64,000 bases of DNA, from positions 620,001 through 684,000 of the forward strand of contig NZ_JAEKJR010000002.1 in NCBI RefSeq assembly GCF_017303155.1, read 5' to 3'. This stretch comes from Microbulbifer salipaludis. GTDB taxonomy: Bacteria > Pseudomonadota > Gammaproteobacteria > Pseudomonadales > Cellvibrionaceae. The notes under the pieces are model-generated. The model was not told the DNA's origin and made no database searches. It saw only the letters and a program-made list of their open reading frames with translations. A program made the position numbers and the translations under genes. Shown piece by piece: positions 8,374 through 20,601 of this stretch. The first letter of the stretch is position 1, and every line of letters starts with the position of its first letter.

Positions 8374-9378
8374 TCAGATGCTGCGCTTACCGGAGAGATT
8401 GAGCGTGAGTTCCAGCAGGCCCGCCCAGGGATCCATTTCCTTGCCGCCCTTGATGGCGTTGTCGACGGCGCGGGCGCGCAACAGGAAGTTTTGCAGGTGG
8501 CGAGGACGCAGGCGCTGGCAGGCCGACTGTACCAGTGGCTGGCGCTTCTGGATGCGCACCAGTCGATTGATGGGCTGGCCCTGCTCGAGCTTTTCCTGGG
8601 TCTCCAGCAGCGTGCGGATTTCACGGGCGATGGCCCAGAGTACCACCGGAGCTTCGACGCCTTCGGCGCGCAGTCCCTGCAGTGTGCGGACCGCGCCGGC
8701 GGCGTCGGCGGCGAGGGCTTTGTCGATCAGGCCGAAGACGTCGTAGCGGGCGGAGCTGGCGACGGCGTTGTTCATGGTGTCGGCGGTGATCACGCTGTCG
8801 TTGGCCAGCAGTTTCAGCTTTTCGATTTCCTGGCTGGCGGCGAGCAGGTTGCCTTCGACACGTTCGGCAAGAATCTGGATGGCTTCGGGCTCGGCATCGA
8901 GGCCGTTGGCGCGCAGGCGCTGGTGAATCCAGCGGGGCATTTCGGAGGCGTCTACGGGCCAGATCTGGATCAATACGCCCTTGGCTTCGAGGGCTTTTAC
9001 CCACTTGCTGTTCAATTGCGAGCGGTCGAGCCTGGGCAGTACCAGCAGTAACAGGGTTTCATCGTTCGCCATGCTGGCGAACTCTTGCAGTGCTTTGCTG
9101 CCTTTGTCGCCGGGTTTGCCGCCGGGCAGACGCAGCTCGATAATTTTTTTGTCCGCGAACAGGGACATGCTGCCGGCGGCAGAGAGCAGTTGCCCCCAGT
9201 CGAAGTTGTGTTCGCCGTGCAGCAGGTCCCGCTCGCTGAAGCCATGCTTGCGCGCGACATCGCGGATAGTGTCGCAGCATTCCTGTACCAGCAGGGGTTC
9301 GTCACCGGTGACGACGTAGATGGGCGCGAGCCCCTGGCGGAGGTTTTGCGCGAGCTGGCGTGGGTTGATCCGTGGCAT
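8374..9378 (-). CDS. holA: DNA polymerase III subunit delta
   Basis: This 334-aa protein is the delta subunit of the clamp-loader complex, which opens the beta sliding clamp. It begins MPRINPRQLAQNLRQGLAPI followed by YVVTGDEPLLVQE, the usual HolA opening, and is of normal length (343 aa in E. coli). It has the three-domain clamp-loader layout without a working Walker A, as expected. It starts 1 bp after the lptE stop, so translational coupling is likely. In E. coli nadD follows holA; here the next gene on the strand is aidB, after a 175-bp gap. Confidence 0.93.
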   Translation of the reverse strand: MPRINPRQLAQNLRQGLAPIYVVTGDEPLLVQECCDTIRDVARKHGFSERDLLHGEHNFDWGQLLSAAGSMSLFADKKIIELRLPGGKPGDKGSKALQEFASMANDETLLLLVLPRLDRSQLNSKWVKALEAKGVLIQIWPVDASEMPRWIHQRLRANGLDAEPEAIQILAERVEGNLLAASQEIEKLKLLANDSVITADTMNNAVASSARYDVFGLIDKALAADAAGAVRTLQGLRAEGVEAPVVLWAIAREIRTLLETQEKLEQGQPINRLVRIQKRQPLVQSACQRLRPRHLQNFLLRARAVDNAIKGGKEMDPWAGLLELTLNLSGKRSI

Positions 9379-9379
9379 A

Positions 9380-9910
9380 TCAGGGGGACGCCGGGTTGTC
9401 GCGCACGGGTGCGTTGATGTCGATGCGGCGCAGGCGGTCGATGATGCGGCCGATCAGCTCGCGGCGCATTTCTTCCCGTTGCAGGCGTTCTTCTTCCCCT
9501 TTACTGACTACTTCGTTGTCGTCCCACTCCAGGGTGCGGTAGACGTCGGCGCGGGCCATGGTGAGTAGGTCGCGGCCGGTGTTGTCGCGCACGCTGTATT
9601 CGGCGCTGGTGATGAGTTCGTATTCGGAGGCGCGCCCTTTGGCATCCACGGAGACGGTGCGTTTGGTTTCGGTCTCTTTGTGGATGGTCAGGGTGAAGTC
9701 GGCTTCGCTAGGGGCTTCTGCCAGGGGCAGGCCGCTGGTTTGCAGCAGGCGGGTGATGCTTTCGGCGAGCTCGCTTCTGGGGTCCTGGGCGGTGATGTAG
9801 AGCTTGCTGCCCGGGGGGAAATTTTTGGGTGCGCCGCGGAGGTGCCAGCCACAGGCTGAGATTACTACCGCCAAGGCTAGGGTGATTGTGCGGAGCATGG
9901 TCGTTTTCAT
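9380..9910 (-). CDS. lptE: LPS-assembly lipoprotein LptE
   Basis: This 176-aa lipoprotein plugs the LptD barrel and helps insert LPS into the outer membrane. The signal peptide is MKTTMLRTITLALAVV with lipobox ISAC, and the mature protein starts CGWHLRG, the LptE hallmark. The C-terminus is helical and charged (EEERLQREEMRRELIGRII). It lies between leuS and holA, the conserved order in gammaproteobacteria. A 216-bp gap holding a large palindromic element separates it from leuS. Confidence 0.94.
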   Translation of the reverse strand: MKTTMLRTITLALAVVISACGWHLRGAPKNFPPGSKLYITAQDPRSELAESITRLLQTSGLPLAEAPSEADFTLTIHKETETKRTVSVDAKGRASEYELITSAEYSVRDNTGRDLLTMARADVYRTLEWDDNEVVSKGEEERLQREEMRRELIGRIIDRLRRIDINAPVRDNPASP

Positions 9911-9944
9911 TTGAGTCCGTTGCGCTTTGTTCTAGTGCTTTGGC

Positions 9945-10056
9945 GGTCAGGTGAAGGAGGCAAGTTTTCAGGACCGCTGTGAATACGTCCCTGTACGCTG
10001 CGTCGGCGACGTCCGTGTCGCCGACGCTCCTGAAAACTTGCCCCCTTCACCTGACC
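9945..10056 (+). repeat. Large palindromic element, copy 1 (leuS-lptE gap)
   Basis: The outer arms at 9945-9973 and 10028-10056 pair over 29 positions with one mismatch, from GGTCAGGTGAAGG inward to AAGTTTTCAGGA. Inside is a perfect 10-bp hairpin, CGTCGGCGAC (10001-10010) with GTCGCCGACG (10017-10026), loop GTCCGT. A second, imperfect hairpin around 9976-10000 carries TACGTCCCTGTA. Strand is assigned by loop orientation (RTCC on plus). The inner half-stem AAGTTTTCAGGA is close to that of copies 5 and 6. Confidence 0.88.
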
Positions 10057-10126
10057 TTCGCGTCTGATTAATGTGCTTCGTAAGCAAAGGTGGATAAGCG
10101 AAAGCGCATCCACCATGACGGGCTAA

Positions 10127-13342
<3,216 letters not shown>

Positions 13343-13387
13343 TTAACGAACCCGACCACACACTACAAGGGATATTCGCTGAGCAAG

Positions 13388-14170
13388 ATGGAACTGCACA
13401 CTGCCCTGGCCATACTCATCATGCCGCCATTTGCCCCTCTGGTTGGGCTCTTGATGGCCTTTGTGTTCTGGTTTTTCCCCGCAACCAATCCCCTTGCCAA
13501 ATTGTCGCTGCCCCTGGCGATCCTGTGTTTTCTCACCTTGTGGATTTGTGCAACACCCGCCTTTTCGGGTTGGTTGGGGCAGCGCGTGGCCAAGCTCCAG
13601 CCGCCGGTGCCGGAGATTGAACCAACGGCGGTTGTGGTGCTCGGCGGCGGGCGCTACCGGGATGCCGTGAGCGGGGCTGAACGTCTGTCGGCGGCCAGTC
13701 TGGAGCGGGTGGCCTGGGCGGCCGCGCAGGCCCCGAAAGATCTGCCAATACTGGTCTCCGGCGGGCGCGTGTACTCGGATGAAAAGGTGCCAGAAGCCCA
13801 GCTGATGGCGGACGCGCTGGAGAATCTGTTTCAGAGGCCGGTGAGTTGGCGCGAGAATTGCAGCCGCACTACGGCGGAAAATGCCACGAACTCGGCGGCA
13901 CTTTTGCACGACGCCGGCGTCGAAGGGGTGGTTCTGGTCACCCACTGGTGGCATATGCCCCGTGCGGCGGAGAGTTTTGCCCGCGCCGGCATTCAGGTGC
14001 AGCCACTGCCGGTAGGAAGTCCCGGTGAGCTGGTGCCCAGGGCCGAGAGCGGGTTGCTGCGCTGGTTGCCCAGTGCCGCAGCACTGTTGCGTAGTCAGGT
14101 GTATTGGCGGGAACTGGTCGCAGACCAGTGGTATCGGTGGCGGCCGCTGCCGGTACGGCGCAGTTGCTGA
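13388..14170 (+). CDS. YdcF/ElyC-family (DUF218) membrane protein
   Basis: This 260-aa protein has two N-terminal membrane segments (about residues 5-30 and 35-60) and a DUF218 domain beginning AVVVLGGGRYRDAV at about residue 78. SRTTAENATNSAALL and VTHWWHMPRAAESF are typical of the SanA/ElyC/YdcF family. ElyC affects peptidoglycan or undecaprenyl-phosphate metabolism at low temperature in E. coli; transfer of that role is inference. It starts 66 bp after ybeL on the same strand. Confidence 0.87.
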   Translation: MELHTALAILIMPPFAPLVGLLMAFVFWFFPATNPLAKLSLPLAILCFLTLWICATPAFSGWLGQRVAKLQPPVPEIEPTAVVVLGGGRYRDAVSGAERLSAASLERVAWAAAQAPKDLPILVSGGRVYSDEKVPEAQLMADALENLFQRPVSWRENCSRTTAENATNSAALLHDAGVEGVVLVTHWWHMPRAAESFARAGIQVQPLPVGSPGELVPRAESGLLRWLPSAAALLRSQVYWRELVADQWYRWRPLPVRRSC

Positions 14171-14280
14171 GGTGCAGTTGTTGAGGTGTGAGTCGCAGAT
14201 GTCTGACTGTTAGTGGACGCCTGTTCAGGATTGGTGCTTGATGCACCCAGAATGAATAACTAGTATGGGCGCCCTCAGGG

Positions 14281-14305
14281 AAAGTTTCTCCTGAAACTTT
14301 GTTTT
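14281..14305 (+). terminator. Possible intrinsic terminator after the ydcF-like gene
   Basis: AAAGTTTC (14281-14288) pairs perfectly with GAAACTTT (14293-14300) around TCCT, followed by GTTTT. The stem is AT-rich and lies 110 bp after the stop codon, so the assignment is tentative. The 257-bp gap has nothing else recognisable. Confidence 0.4.
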
Positions 14306-14427
14306 GGGACAGGGGGCCAGGAGCAGACCTCTGATGAATGGATCTCTTGACGTGAGTCGTGTTGCGTGCACGGCGGTTACGACCGAATTGCAGATAACAA
14401 GATAAGAATAATCGAGGTAACGTTCTG

Positions 14428-14817
14428 ATGACGGGTATTCCTTCAGCCTTTTCCCCAATCCAGTTGCACAATCGTCTGAACCGTCCGGTGTGGATCGGCT
14501 TCAAGTTGACCCAGCGGGGCAAGCGTCAGCTGGTGATACTCACTGCTGGCGAAGAGGGTGCGGCCAAACTGAGCAAAAACTTCGAGACGTTTGTCGGACA
14601 GATTGTGCGCGAGTTCAAGCTGGACCCGGAGCAGACGGATTTCGTGGAGTTGCGCCAGGACAAGCGCGATAGTGAGGCCGGTGAGCACAGCTGGTTCCGT
14701 TGGCATGCACACTGGGTGGGCACTGCACCAATGGAGTGCAAGGCGGATCCGGTGACCTCTGAAGCAGCACGCAGCTATCTGGAAGACGCACTGACACGCA
14801 ATACCGCCGCTGCCTGA
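14428..14817 (+). CDS. Hypothetical protein, 129 aa
   Basis: I do not recognise this small soluble protein. It begins MTGIPSAFSPIQLHNRLNRP, has an alternating hydrophobic stretch (VWIGFKLTQRGKRQLVIL) suggesting beta strands, then a helical part (KNFETFVGQIVREFKL) and HSWFRWHAHWVG rich in His and Trp. No signal peptide or cysteine pair is seen. CGAGGTAA about 10 nt upstream of the ATG is a fair ribosome-binding site. It converges on the epimerase gene with a 73-bp gap. Confidence 0.72.
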   Translation: MTGIPSAFSPIQLHNRLNRPVWIGFKLTQRGKRQLVILTAGEEGAAKLSKNFETFVGQIVREFKLDPEQTDFVELRQDKRDSEAGEHSWFRWHAHWVGTAPMECKADPVTSEAARSYLEDALTRNTAAA

Positions 14818-14890
14818 CCCCGCCAGCGACAATCGACTGCCAGAGCCCGCTATATGCGGGCTCTTTGCGTTGTAGGGTGGGGGTATCCGC

Positions 14891-15823
14891 TCAGTGTGTT
14901 TTCGACGAGGGGCGGGTTGCGCCATTTTCACCGGAGTGGCCCAGCAGCTCGGCGAGAGCTTTTTCCAGCGTGGGATACTGGAAGCTGTAGCCGCTGTCGA
15001 GCGCGGTGCGGGGTTCCATCCGCTGGCTGGCGAGCAATAGCTCGTTGGCCATTTCGCCGAACATCAGGTGCAGCATCCACGCCGGTGAGCGCATCAGGCA
15101 GGGGCGGTGCAGCTCGCGCGCCAGCAGGCGTGAAAAGCTGTTGTTGGTGACCGGCTCCGGGGCGCAGGCATTGAAGGGGACGCACAGGTGGTGGTCGATG
15201 GCGTGCAACATCAGGCCGACGATGTCGTCCTCATGAATCCAGCTCATCCAGTGTTCACCGGTACTCATGGGGCCGCCAAGCCCCAGGCGGAAAGGTGGCA
15301 GCATTTGCGCAAGCGCGCCGCCGTTGGTGGAAAGGACGATGGCGGTGCGCATGGTTCCGACACAGATGCCGGCCTGTTTCAGCGGCTCAGTGGCAGCCTC
15401 CCAGTCTTTGCACAGTTCTGCCGAGAAACCGCCGCCGGGGCCACTGCTCTCTTTCAGCAGCTCACCGCCGCGATCGCCGTAATAACCCACCGCAGAGCCG
15501 GAAAGTACATAACTGGGCGCTTTTGGCTGCGCCAGAATCCACTGCACAAGTTGCGCCGTGGTTTCCAGCCGGGAGCGACGGATTTCCTGCTTGCGCGCAG
15601 TGGTCCAGCGCTTGGAAATGGTTTCTCCCGCCAAATTGACGACAACGTCCACCGGCCCTTCGACCTGCTGCAGATCGCGTACCCCCTGGGCGGACTCGCC
15701 ACAGAGTTTGTGTACTTTATCGGGAGATCGGCTGAGCACCGTGAGACGATGGCCTCGCGCCAGCCACTTCGCACAAAAAAGACGGCCTATTAATCCAGTG
15801 CCGCCAGTGATTAAGCAATGCAT
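14891..15823 (-). CDS. TIGR01777-family NAD-dependent epimerase (YfcH-like)
   Basis: This 310-aa Rossmann protein starts MHCLITGGTGLIGRLF, an extended-SDR nucleotide-binding motif. VDVVVNLAGETISKRWT and VLSGSAVGYYGDRGGE are signatures of the TIGR01777/YfcH group, and a C-terminal DUF1731-like segment contains LASQRMEPRTALDSGY. The biochemical role of the family is not settled. The ATG at 15823 puts the motif at the very N-terminus; the alternative at 15847 adds eight unlikely residues. Confidence 0.9.
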   Translation of the reverse strand: MHCLITGGTGLIGRLFCAKWLARGHRLTVLSRSPDKVHKLCGESAQGVRDLQQVEGPVDVVVNLAGETISKRWTTARKQEIRRSRLETTAQLVQWILAQPKAPSYVLSGSAVGYYGDRGGELLKESSGPGGGFSAELCKDWEAATEPLKQAGICVGTMRTAIVLSTNGGALAQMLPPFRLGLGGPMSTGEHWMSWIHEDDIVGLMLHAIDHHLCVPFNACAPEPVTNNSFSRLLARELHRPCLMRSPAWMLHLMFGEMANELLLASQRMEPRTALDSGYSFQYPTLEKALAELLGHSGENGATRPSSKTH

Positions 15824-16135
15824 AAATCTGGCATCCGTGCCGCACATTGTTTGTTCTGTGCATGGAAAACATTGGCCCGGTCTGTGCCTTGCCGCATCGT
15901 GCGTGCGGTGGCACCGGGGGAGCGCTGGGTAACAACGACCTGCCGGACCCGTGGATCGGATGTATACGGCAAGTTTGCCCTCTGCGCCGGGTTGAATATC
16001 TCAGGATAATAGCAGCCGCCAAGGCGTTTGCGATGGGAGGCTGGCATTAAATACCTGAATTGGTGCAAGGGAAGTAAAAGGAGGCGGCATCGCAGAGTAA
16101 AAAACGCCTCGATGTCGCCAGCCGCCACGCGTGTG
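15824..16135. other. Intergenic gap, mostly featureless
   Basis: This 312-bp gap lies between the ends of the epimerase promoter side and the lnt stop. Short open frames on both strands have no protein-like composition. The only structure I see is a 10-bp stem near the lnt end, listed separately. Confidence 0.4.
16083..16119 (-). terminator. Weak hairpin downstream of lnt
   Basis: GGCGGCATCG (16083-16092) faces CGATGTCGCC (16110-16119), 10 positions with one G-T/A-C pair and a 17-nt loop. On the minus strand CTCCTTTTACTT follows. It is in the right place for an lnt terminator, but the loop is long and the T-tract poor. Confidence 0.35.
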
Positions 16136-17701
16136 TCAGTCCGCCGCTTCGCCGGTGAACACCACCTCGTCATTTCCAGCGGGGCGGCGCTGCAACAGCG
16201 CCGACAGCACCAACATCAACGCGGCCAGAATCACCAGACCCCACACGCCGATGTGCATGAACGGCGTGTAACCCGCGCGGGACTCCACCTCGCCAACCAT
16301 GTGCGCCTGCTCGAACTGGGGCAATTGCGCGGTGATGCGTCCGTCCGGGGCAACAATGGCGGTGACGCCGGTATTGGTGCCGCGCACCAGGTAGCGCCGG
16401 GTTTCCAGTGCGCGCATCTGCGCCATCTGCATGTGCTGCAGGGGACCGATGGAACGACCGAACCAGGCGTCGTTGCTGAGGGTCAGCAACACGCCGGCGT
16501 CGCCGCTGCTCTGGGCGACCAGTTGCGGATACACGATTTCGTAACAGATCAGCGGGGCCCAGTTGACGCCGGCAGCCTGCAGTGGCGACTGGTCGCTCGG
16601 GCCGGGGCGGATAAACGAAGTGGGCAGGTTAAAAAATTCAATCGTGCCGCGAATCCAGTCTTCCAGGGGGACATATTCGCCGAATGGCACCAGATGACGC
16701 TTGTGATACAGCTGCTGCTCTTTACCGAATACCGCTGCGGAGTTATGCACCACTTGCCGGAAATCCTGCTCCGTATCGTACAGAACCCCAGTGATCAGGT
16801 CGGTACCGGTTTGCTCCGCATTGTTCTGCAGGGCTTCCATCAGATTGAGGGAGCGGTGGTAGATAATCGGTAGGGCGGCCTCCGGCCAGATCACCACATC
16901 CACATCCTGGTTATGCAGTGTTTCGGTGGCGCTCTGGTAGCGCCGGATGGTCTCGCCGAGGAACGCCGGCTGCCATTTTTTTTCCTGCGGAATGTTGGCC
17001 TGTACCAGCCCGACCTTGGTAGTTTCGCCCCGTGCTGTGGTCCATTCGAGGTTGGACAGTACCAGCCCCATCGGCCATACAAGCATCGCAGTGGTGAGCA
17101 GCGCCAGCGCGCGCGGGGATCGCCACGAGGTGAACGTGCGGCGGATAAACAGCGCCGCGACGGCCGCAGTGAAGGCCAGCAGCAGGCCGATACCGTACAC
17201 GCTCAGGATGGGTGCCCAGCCTGCGAGCCAGGTATGAATATGTGCGTATCCGGCGAACAGCCAGGGAAACCCGGTAAACATCCAGGTACGGCACCACTCG
17301 CTGACAAACCAGAGTGCGGCAAACGCGAGGGCGAAGGACACCGGGTTGGCGCGCAGCCGCGCCAGCAGCGGGAAGGGCAGGGCAAACAGCAGGGCCATGA
17401 TGCCCACAAAGGCACCGGTCAGCAGGAATCCGAGCAGCGGCGAGGAGTTGCCAAAATCGGTGATGGAGACGTAAACCCAGGAGCCGCCGGTGGCAAACAG
17501 GCCGATGCCGAAACACAGCGCCAGCCAGAAGATGTTTTTCCCGGTCAGCGGGTTGCTCGCGCCTTCGCGCCCCGGGGCCAGTAACCAGGCAAACAGCCCC
17601 AGGGAAAGCAGGCTGCTCCACCAGAGGTTGTACGGGGCGAAAGAGAGGGTCAGAAGGCCGCCCGCGATCAGGGCGGCCACCAGAGGCAGGGTGTTACGCA
17701 T
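16136..17701 (-). CDS. lnt: Apolipoprotein N-acyltransferase
   Basis: This 521-aa inner-membrane enzyme adds the third acyl chain to lipoproteins. About six N-terminal membrane helices are followed by a periplasmic nitrilase domain. The triad is visible: Glu274 in VIWPEAALP, Lys334 in HKRHLVPFGEYVP and Cys386 in LICYEIVYP, close to E. coli 267/335/387. A last helix lies near the C-terminus. The start ATG overlaps the corC stop (ATGA), and the ybeZ-ybeY-corC-lnt order matches E. coli. Confidence 0.96.
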   Translation of the reverse strand: MRNTLPLVAALIAGGLLTLSFAPYNLWWSSLLSLGLFAWLLAPGREGASNPLTGKNIFWLALCFGIGLFATGGSWVYVSITDFGNSSPLLGFLLTGAFVGIMALLFALPFPLLARLRANPVSFALAFAALWFVSEWCRTWMFTGFPWLFAGYAHIHTWLAGWAPILSVYGIGLLLAFTAAVAALFIRRTFTSWRSPRALALLTTAMLVWPMGLVLSNLEWTTARGETTKVGLVQANIPQEKKWQPAFLGETIRRYQSATETLHNQDVDVVIWPEAALPIIYHRSLNLMEALQNNAEQTGTDLITGVLYDTEQDFRQVVHNSAAVFGKEQQLYHKRHLVPFGEYVPLEDWIRGTIEFFNLPTSFIRPGPSDQSPLQAAGVNWAPLICYEIVYPQLVAQSSGDAGVLLTLSNDAWFGRSIGPLQHMQMAQMRALETRRYLVRGTNTGVTAIVAPDGRITAQLPQFEQAHMVGEVESRAGYTPFMHIGVWGLVILAALMLVLSALLQRRPAGNDEVVFTGEAAD

Positions 17702-18597
17702 CAGCCATCTTCTTCAGAGGGTTTGTCAAACCGACTGACACGCAGCAAATGAATCTGCCGGTTGTCGGCGTAGAGGACACGGAACTTGAACTCCCCGAGC
17801 TTGGTCATTTCATCGCGCCCGGGCAGGTGGCCGAAAGACTGCATGATCAGGCCACCAATGGTATCGAATTCTTCGTCGCTGAACTCGCACCCGAAGTACT
17901 CGTTGAAGTCCTCGATGGGGGTGAGCGCCTTCACTACAAAGTCGTTGTCGCTCACTTTACGGATAAAGCTATCCGCTTCTTCCTCGTCGGTCTCGTCTTC
18001 GATCTCACCGACGATTTCCTCGAGAATATCCTCAATGGTCACCACGCCGGAAACGCCACCGTATTCGTCGATGACCACCGCCATGTGGTAGCGGTTCTCG
18101 CGGAACTCACGCAGCAGGATATTCAGGCGTTTGCTTTCCGGGATGATATTGGCCGGTCGAATATGGTCTTCCAGGCGGAACTCGTCTACGCCCTTCAGCA
18201 CCAGCGGCAGCAGGTCTTTGGCGAGCAGAATGCCGCGAATGTCGTCGATACTCTCGCCCACCACCGGGAAGCGGGAGTGTCCAGATTCGATGATTTTGGG
18301 AAGGAAGTCTTTGGGGCTGTCTTCGATACTGACTACCACCATCTGCGAGCGCGGAATCATGATCTCCCGCACCTGCTGGCTGGACACGTCCAGCGCACCC
18401 TCGATGATGGACAGGGCTTCCGCGTCGACCACCTTGTTTTCGGCGGCGTCCTTGATGATGTCCAGTAGCTCATCGCGGGACTTGGGCTCTTGTGAAAAAG
18501 CGCCCAGTATTTTGTCCAACCAGTTTTTCTCCGTCGAGCGGGGCCGGTTGGAAGAGGAGCTACTTGGGGGTTCGTCGGTGGTCATGGATGTGGCCAT
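17701..18597 (-). CDS. corC: CorC/YbeX-type CBS-domain protein
   Basis: This 298-aa soluble protein has two CBS domains (about residues 70-190; IMIPRSQMVVV and HMAVVIDEYGGVSGVVTIEDILEE) and a C-terminal CorC/HlyC domain (DEEFDTIGGLIMQSFGHLPGRDE). The family is linked to Mg/Co efflux and, for YbeX, to ribosome metabolism. The N-terminus is Ser/Pro-rich and low in complexity. The first ATG (18597) has GGAG almost touching it, so MTTDEPPSS (18585) may be the real start. It overlaps lnt by one base and follows ybeY by 8 bp. Confidence 0.93.
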   Translation of the reverse strand: MATSMTTDEPPSSSSSNRPRSTEKNWLDKILGAFSQEPKSRDELLDIIKDAAENKVVDAEALSIIEGALDVSSQQVREIMIPRSQMVVVSIEDSPKDFLPKIIESGHSRFPVVGESIDDIRGILLAKDLLPLVLKGVDEFRLEDHIRPANIIPESKRLNILLREFRENRYHMAVVIDEYGGVSGVVTIEDILEEIVGEIEDETDEEEADSFIRKVSDNDFVVKALTPIEDFNEYFGCEFSDEEFDTIGGLIMQSFGHLPGRDEMTKLGEFKFRVLYADNRQIHLLRVSRFDKPSEEDG

Positions 18598-18605
18598 ACT
18601 CCGCG

Positions 18606-19154
18606 TTACTCGTCGGTTCCGTTGTTCATTTGTTCTACCCGCGTGTCTTTTGCGGGCGCGTCTACAGGCCGGTAGGGGTCATCGATACCCAGCTCGGCAA
18701 GAATCCGGGTTTCGAGACTTTCCATGATCTCGGCCTCATCGTCCTCGATATGGTCGTAACCCAATAGATGCAGTGTGCCATGGACCACCATGTGTGCCCA
18801 GTGTGCGGCAAGGGCTTTGTGCTGCTGTTCCGCTTCCCGCGCGACGACCGGAGCACTGATGACCAGGTCGCCCAGTAACGGGAGGCCCAGTTCCGCGGGG
18901 ATATCGGCGGGGAACGAGAGCACATTGGTGGGCTTGTCTTTACCGCGGTACTGAAGGTTCAGCGCCTGGCTTTCGTCGTCATTGACGATGCGCAGCGAGA
19001 TTTCAGCTTCGGTGCGGTGTTCACCCACAGCGGCAGTTGCCCAGCGCGCGAGGTCCGCATCACTGGGGAGTGGGGAGCAGGAGGTGGCCCGCTGCACGTC
19101 CATATGGACGTCAGCAGGCGAGCGCGACTGGCTCTCGGACAGGTTTGCGTTCAT
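18606..19154 (-). CDS. ybeY: Endoribonuclease / rRNA maturation factor YbeY
   Basis: This 182-aa metalloprotein acts in 16S rRNA 3'-end maturation and ribosome quality control. The zinc motif [11 protein letters not shown] is intact near residue 130, and NVLSFPAD precedes it. The first ~35 residues ([17 protein letters not shown]) are polar and probably disordered. I chose ATG 19154, 10 nt after the ybeZ stop with AAGG upstream; ATG 19175 would overlap ybeZ. Confidence 0.95.
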   Translation of the reverse strand: MNANLSESQSRSPADVHMDVQRATSCSPLPSDADLARWATAAVGEHRTEAEISLRIVNDDESQALNLQYRGKDKPTNVLSFPADIPAELGLPLLGDLVISAPVVAREAEQQHKALAAHWAHMVVHGTLHLLGYDHIEDDEAEIMESLETRILAELGIDDPYRPVDAPAKDTRVEQMNNGTDE

Positions 19155-19164
19155 GGGCGCGGCC

Positions 19165-20247
19165 TTAGGCCGCATCTTCTCCAGCGCGGCCAGCAGCGTT
19201 CAGTGCGGCCGCCTTGCGCGCTGCGCGCTCGGCTTCCTGCTGTGCTTCCACTTCCGCTTCGTGAATACCGTAGGCCTCCACGATACGTTGTACCAGTGGG
19301 TGGCGGACCACATCTTTGGCGCCGAAGTGGGTGAAGCTGATGCCGTTGACCTTGTCCAGTACCTCGATAGCGTGGCGCAGGCCGGAGGCGGCACCGCGGG
19401 GCAGGTCGACCTGGCTGGGGTCACCGGTAATCACCGCCGTAGAGCCGAAGCCGATGCGGGTCAGGAACATTTTCATCTGTTCGCGGGTGGTGTTCTGGCT
19501 CTCGTCGAGAATGACAAACGCGTTGTTCAGGGTACGGCCACGCATATAGGCCAGCGGCGCTACTTCGATGACGTTGCGCTCAATCAGCTTGCCGACGGTC
19601 TCGAAACCGAGCATTTCATACAAGGCGTCGTACAGCGGGCGCAGATAGGGGTCTACCTTCTGGCTCAGGTCGCCGGGCAGGAAGCCCAGTTTCTCGCCCG
19701 CTTCCACCGCCGGGCGCACCAGCAAGATACGTTCGACAGAATCCTTGAGCAGCGCCTCTACCGCACAGGCCACCGCCAGGTATGTTTTACCGGTACCGGC
19801 AGGGCCGATACCGAAGTTGATATCGTTGGTCTGCACCGCGCGCACGTATTTGCGCTGGTTGATACCACGGGGGCGCACGGAACACTTTTTGGTGCGGATC
19901 AGTACCATCTGATCCCCTTCGCCGTCTTCCATCTTCTGCTTGCCACTCACCAGCTCTTCCACGCCGGATTCCTGCAGGGCGAGGTGAATCGCGTCCGGGG
20001 TCAGGTCGTCGTTACCCCCGGTTTCCTGGTACAGGTTGCTGATGATTTCACCGGCCGCGCGGGCGGATTTGGCATCGCCATAGAAGGCAAACTGGTTGCC
20101 GCGATTGCGGATCTCAATATCCAGTCGCTGTTCTATCTGGCGCAGGTGTTGATCAAATTGGCCACAGAGGTTGGCCAGGCGGCGGGCGTCGTTTGGCTCA
20201 AGAGTGATACTGTGAGCGAGGGCTTGTGTTTCCAAATTGGTTTCCAT
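19165..20247 (-). CDS. ybeZ: PhoH-like ATPase YbeZ
   Basis: This 360-aa PhoH-family P-loop protein has Walker [14 protein letters not shown] near residue 145 and Walker [34 protein letters not shown] gives the sensor region of the family. It partners YbeY in RNA metabolism. The N-terminal ~120 residues hold a KH-like region. It begins the ybeZ-ybeY-corC-lnt run; a 505-bp gap with two palindromic elements separates it from miaB, with which it is usually co-transcribed. Confidence 0.95.
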   Translation of the reverse strand: METNLETQALAHSITLEPNDARRLANLCGQFDQHLRQIEQRLDIEIRNRGNQFAFYGDAKSARAAGEIISNLYQETGGNDDLTPDAIHLALQESGVEELVSGKQKMEDGEGDQMVLIRTKKCSVRPRGINQRKYVRAVQTNDINFGIGPAGTGKTYLAVACAVEALLKDSVERILLVRPAVEAGEKLGFLPGDLSQKVDPYLRPLYDALYEMLGFETVGKLIERNVIEVAPLAYMRGRTLNNAFVILDESQNTTREQMKMFLTRIGFGSTAVITGDPSQVDLPRGAASGLRHAIEVLDKVNGISFTHFGAKDVVRHPLVQRIVEAYGIHEAEVEAQQEAERAARKAAALNAAGRAGEDAA

Positions 20248-20412
20248 GCACCTTTAGTCAGGGGGTTCAGTCTGTAGGTTATACCCATTTCCCTCGTGGG
20301 GGAAAGGTTGGTTTGTGACGAATGGGTTCTAAAGGGGCTTGGGGCTTATAACAGGGGAGTATGAGGGGTTGTGGTTGGTCTTTTGGATTCGGTGCTTCGT
20401 AGGTGGTTGTGT

Positions 20413-20527
20413 GGCGGCCCCGCTACCGATAGCCCTTTGTGAGACACGCCGTGAACCCATCCCTGGGGGCTCTTCCGCGAGGTCCCTCTCGCGGAAGGTC
20501 TCACAAAGGGCTATCGGCATCGGCGCC
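20413..20527 (+). repeat. Large palindromic element, copy 2 (miaB-ybeZ gap)
   Basis: The core outer stem is a perfect 20 bp: CCGATAGCCCTTTGTGAGAC (20426-20445) with its complement at 20498-20517. The ends GGCG (20413) and GGCGCC (20522-20527) extend it imperfectly. Inside, TTCCGCGAG (20473-20481) pairs with CTCGCGGAA (20488-20496), loop GTCCCT, and GAACCC pairs with GGGGCTC, loop ATCCCT, with one mismatch. The loops read RTCCCT on plus. The CTTTGTGA half-stem and CTTCCGCGAG hairpin recur in copy 7. Confidence 0.9.
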
Positions 20528-20601
20528 TTAGAATCACGGATTTGTGTTCTGCCAGCTTGAATACCACTTTGTCCGGACAGAATTAAGGAGTCACGATTGA
20601 A

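Noticed and set aside
8161-9051. Open frame (296 aa) on plus covering holA
   Set aside because: Antisense to a clear holA; Gly/Ala-rich composition typical of a shadow frame.
15811-16173. 120-aa open frame on minus between lnt and the epimerase
   Set aside because: It overlaps both neighbours, has no ribosome-binding site and the composition of non-coding sequence.
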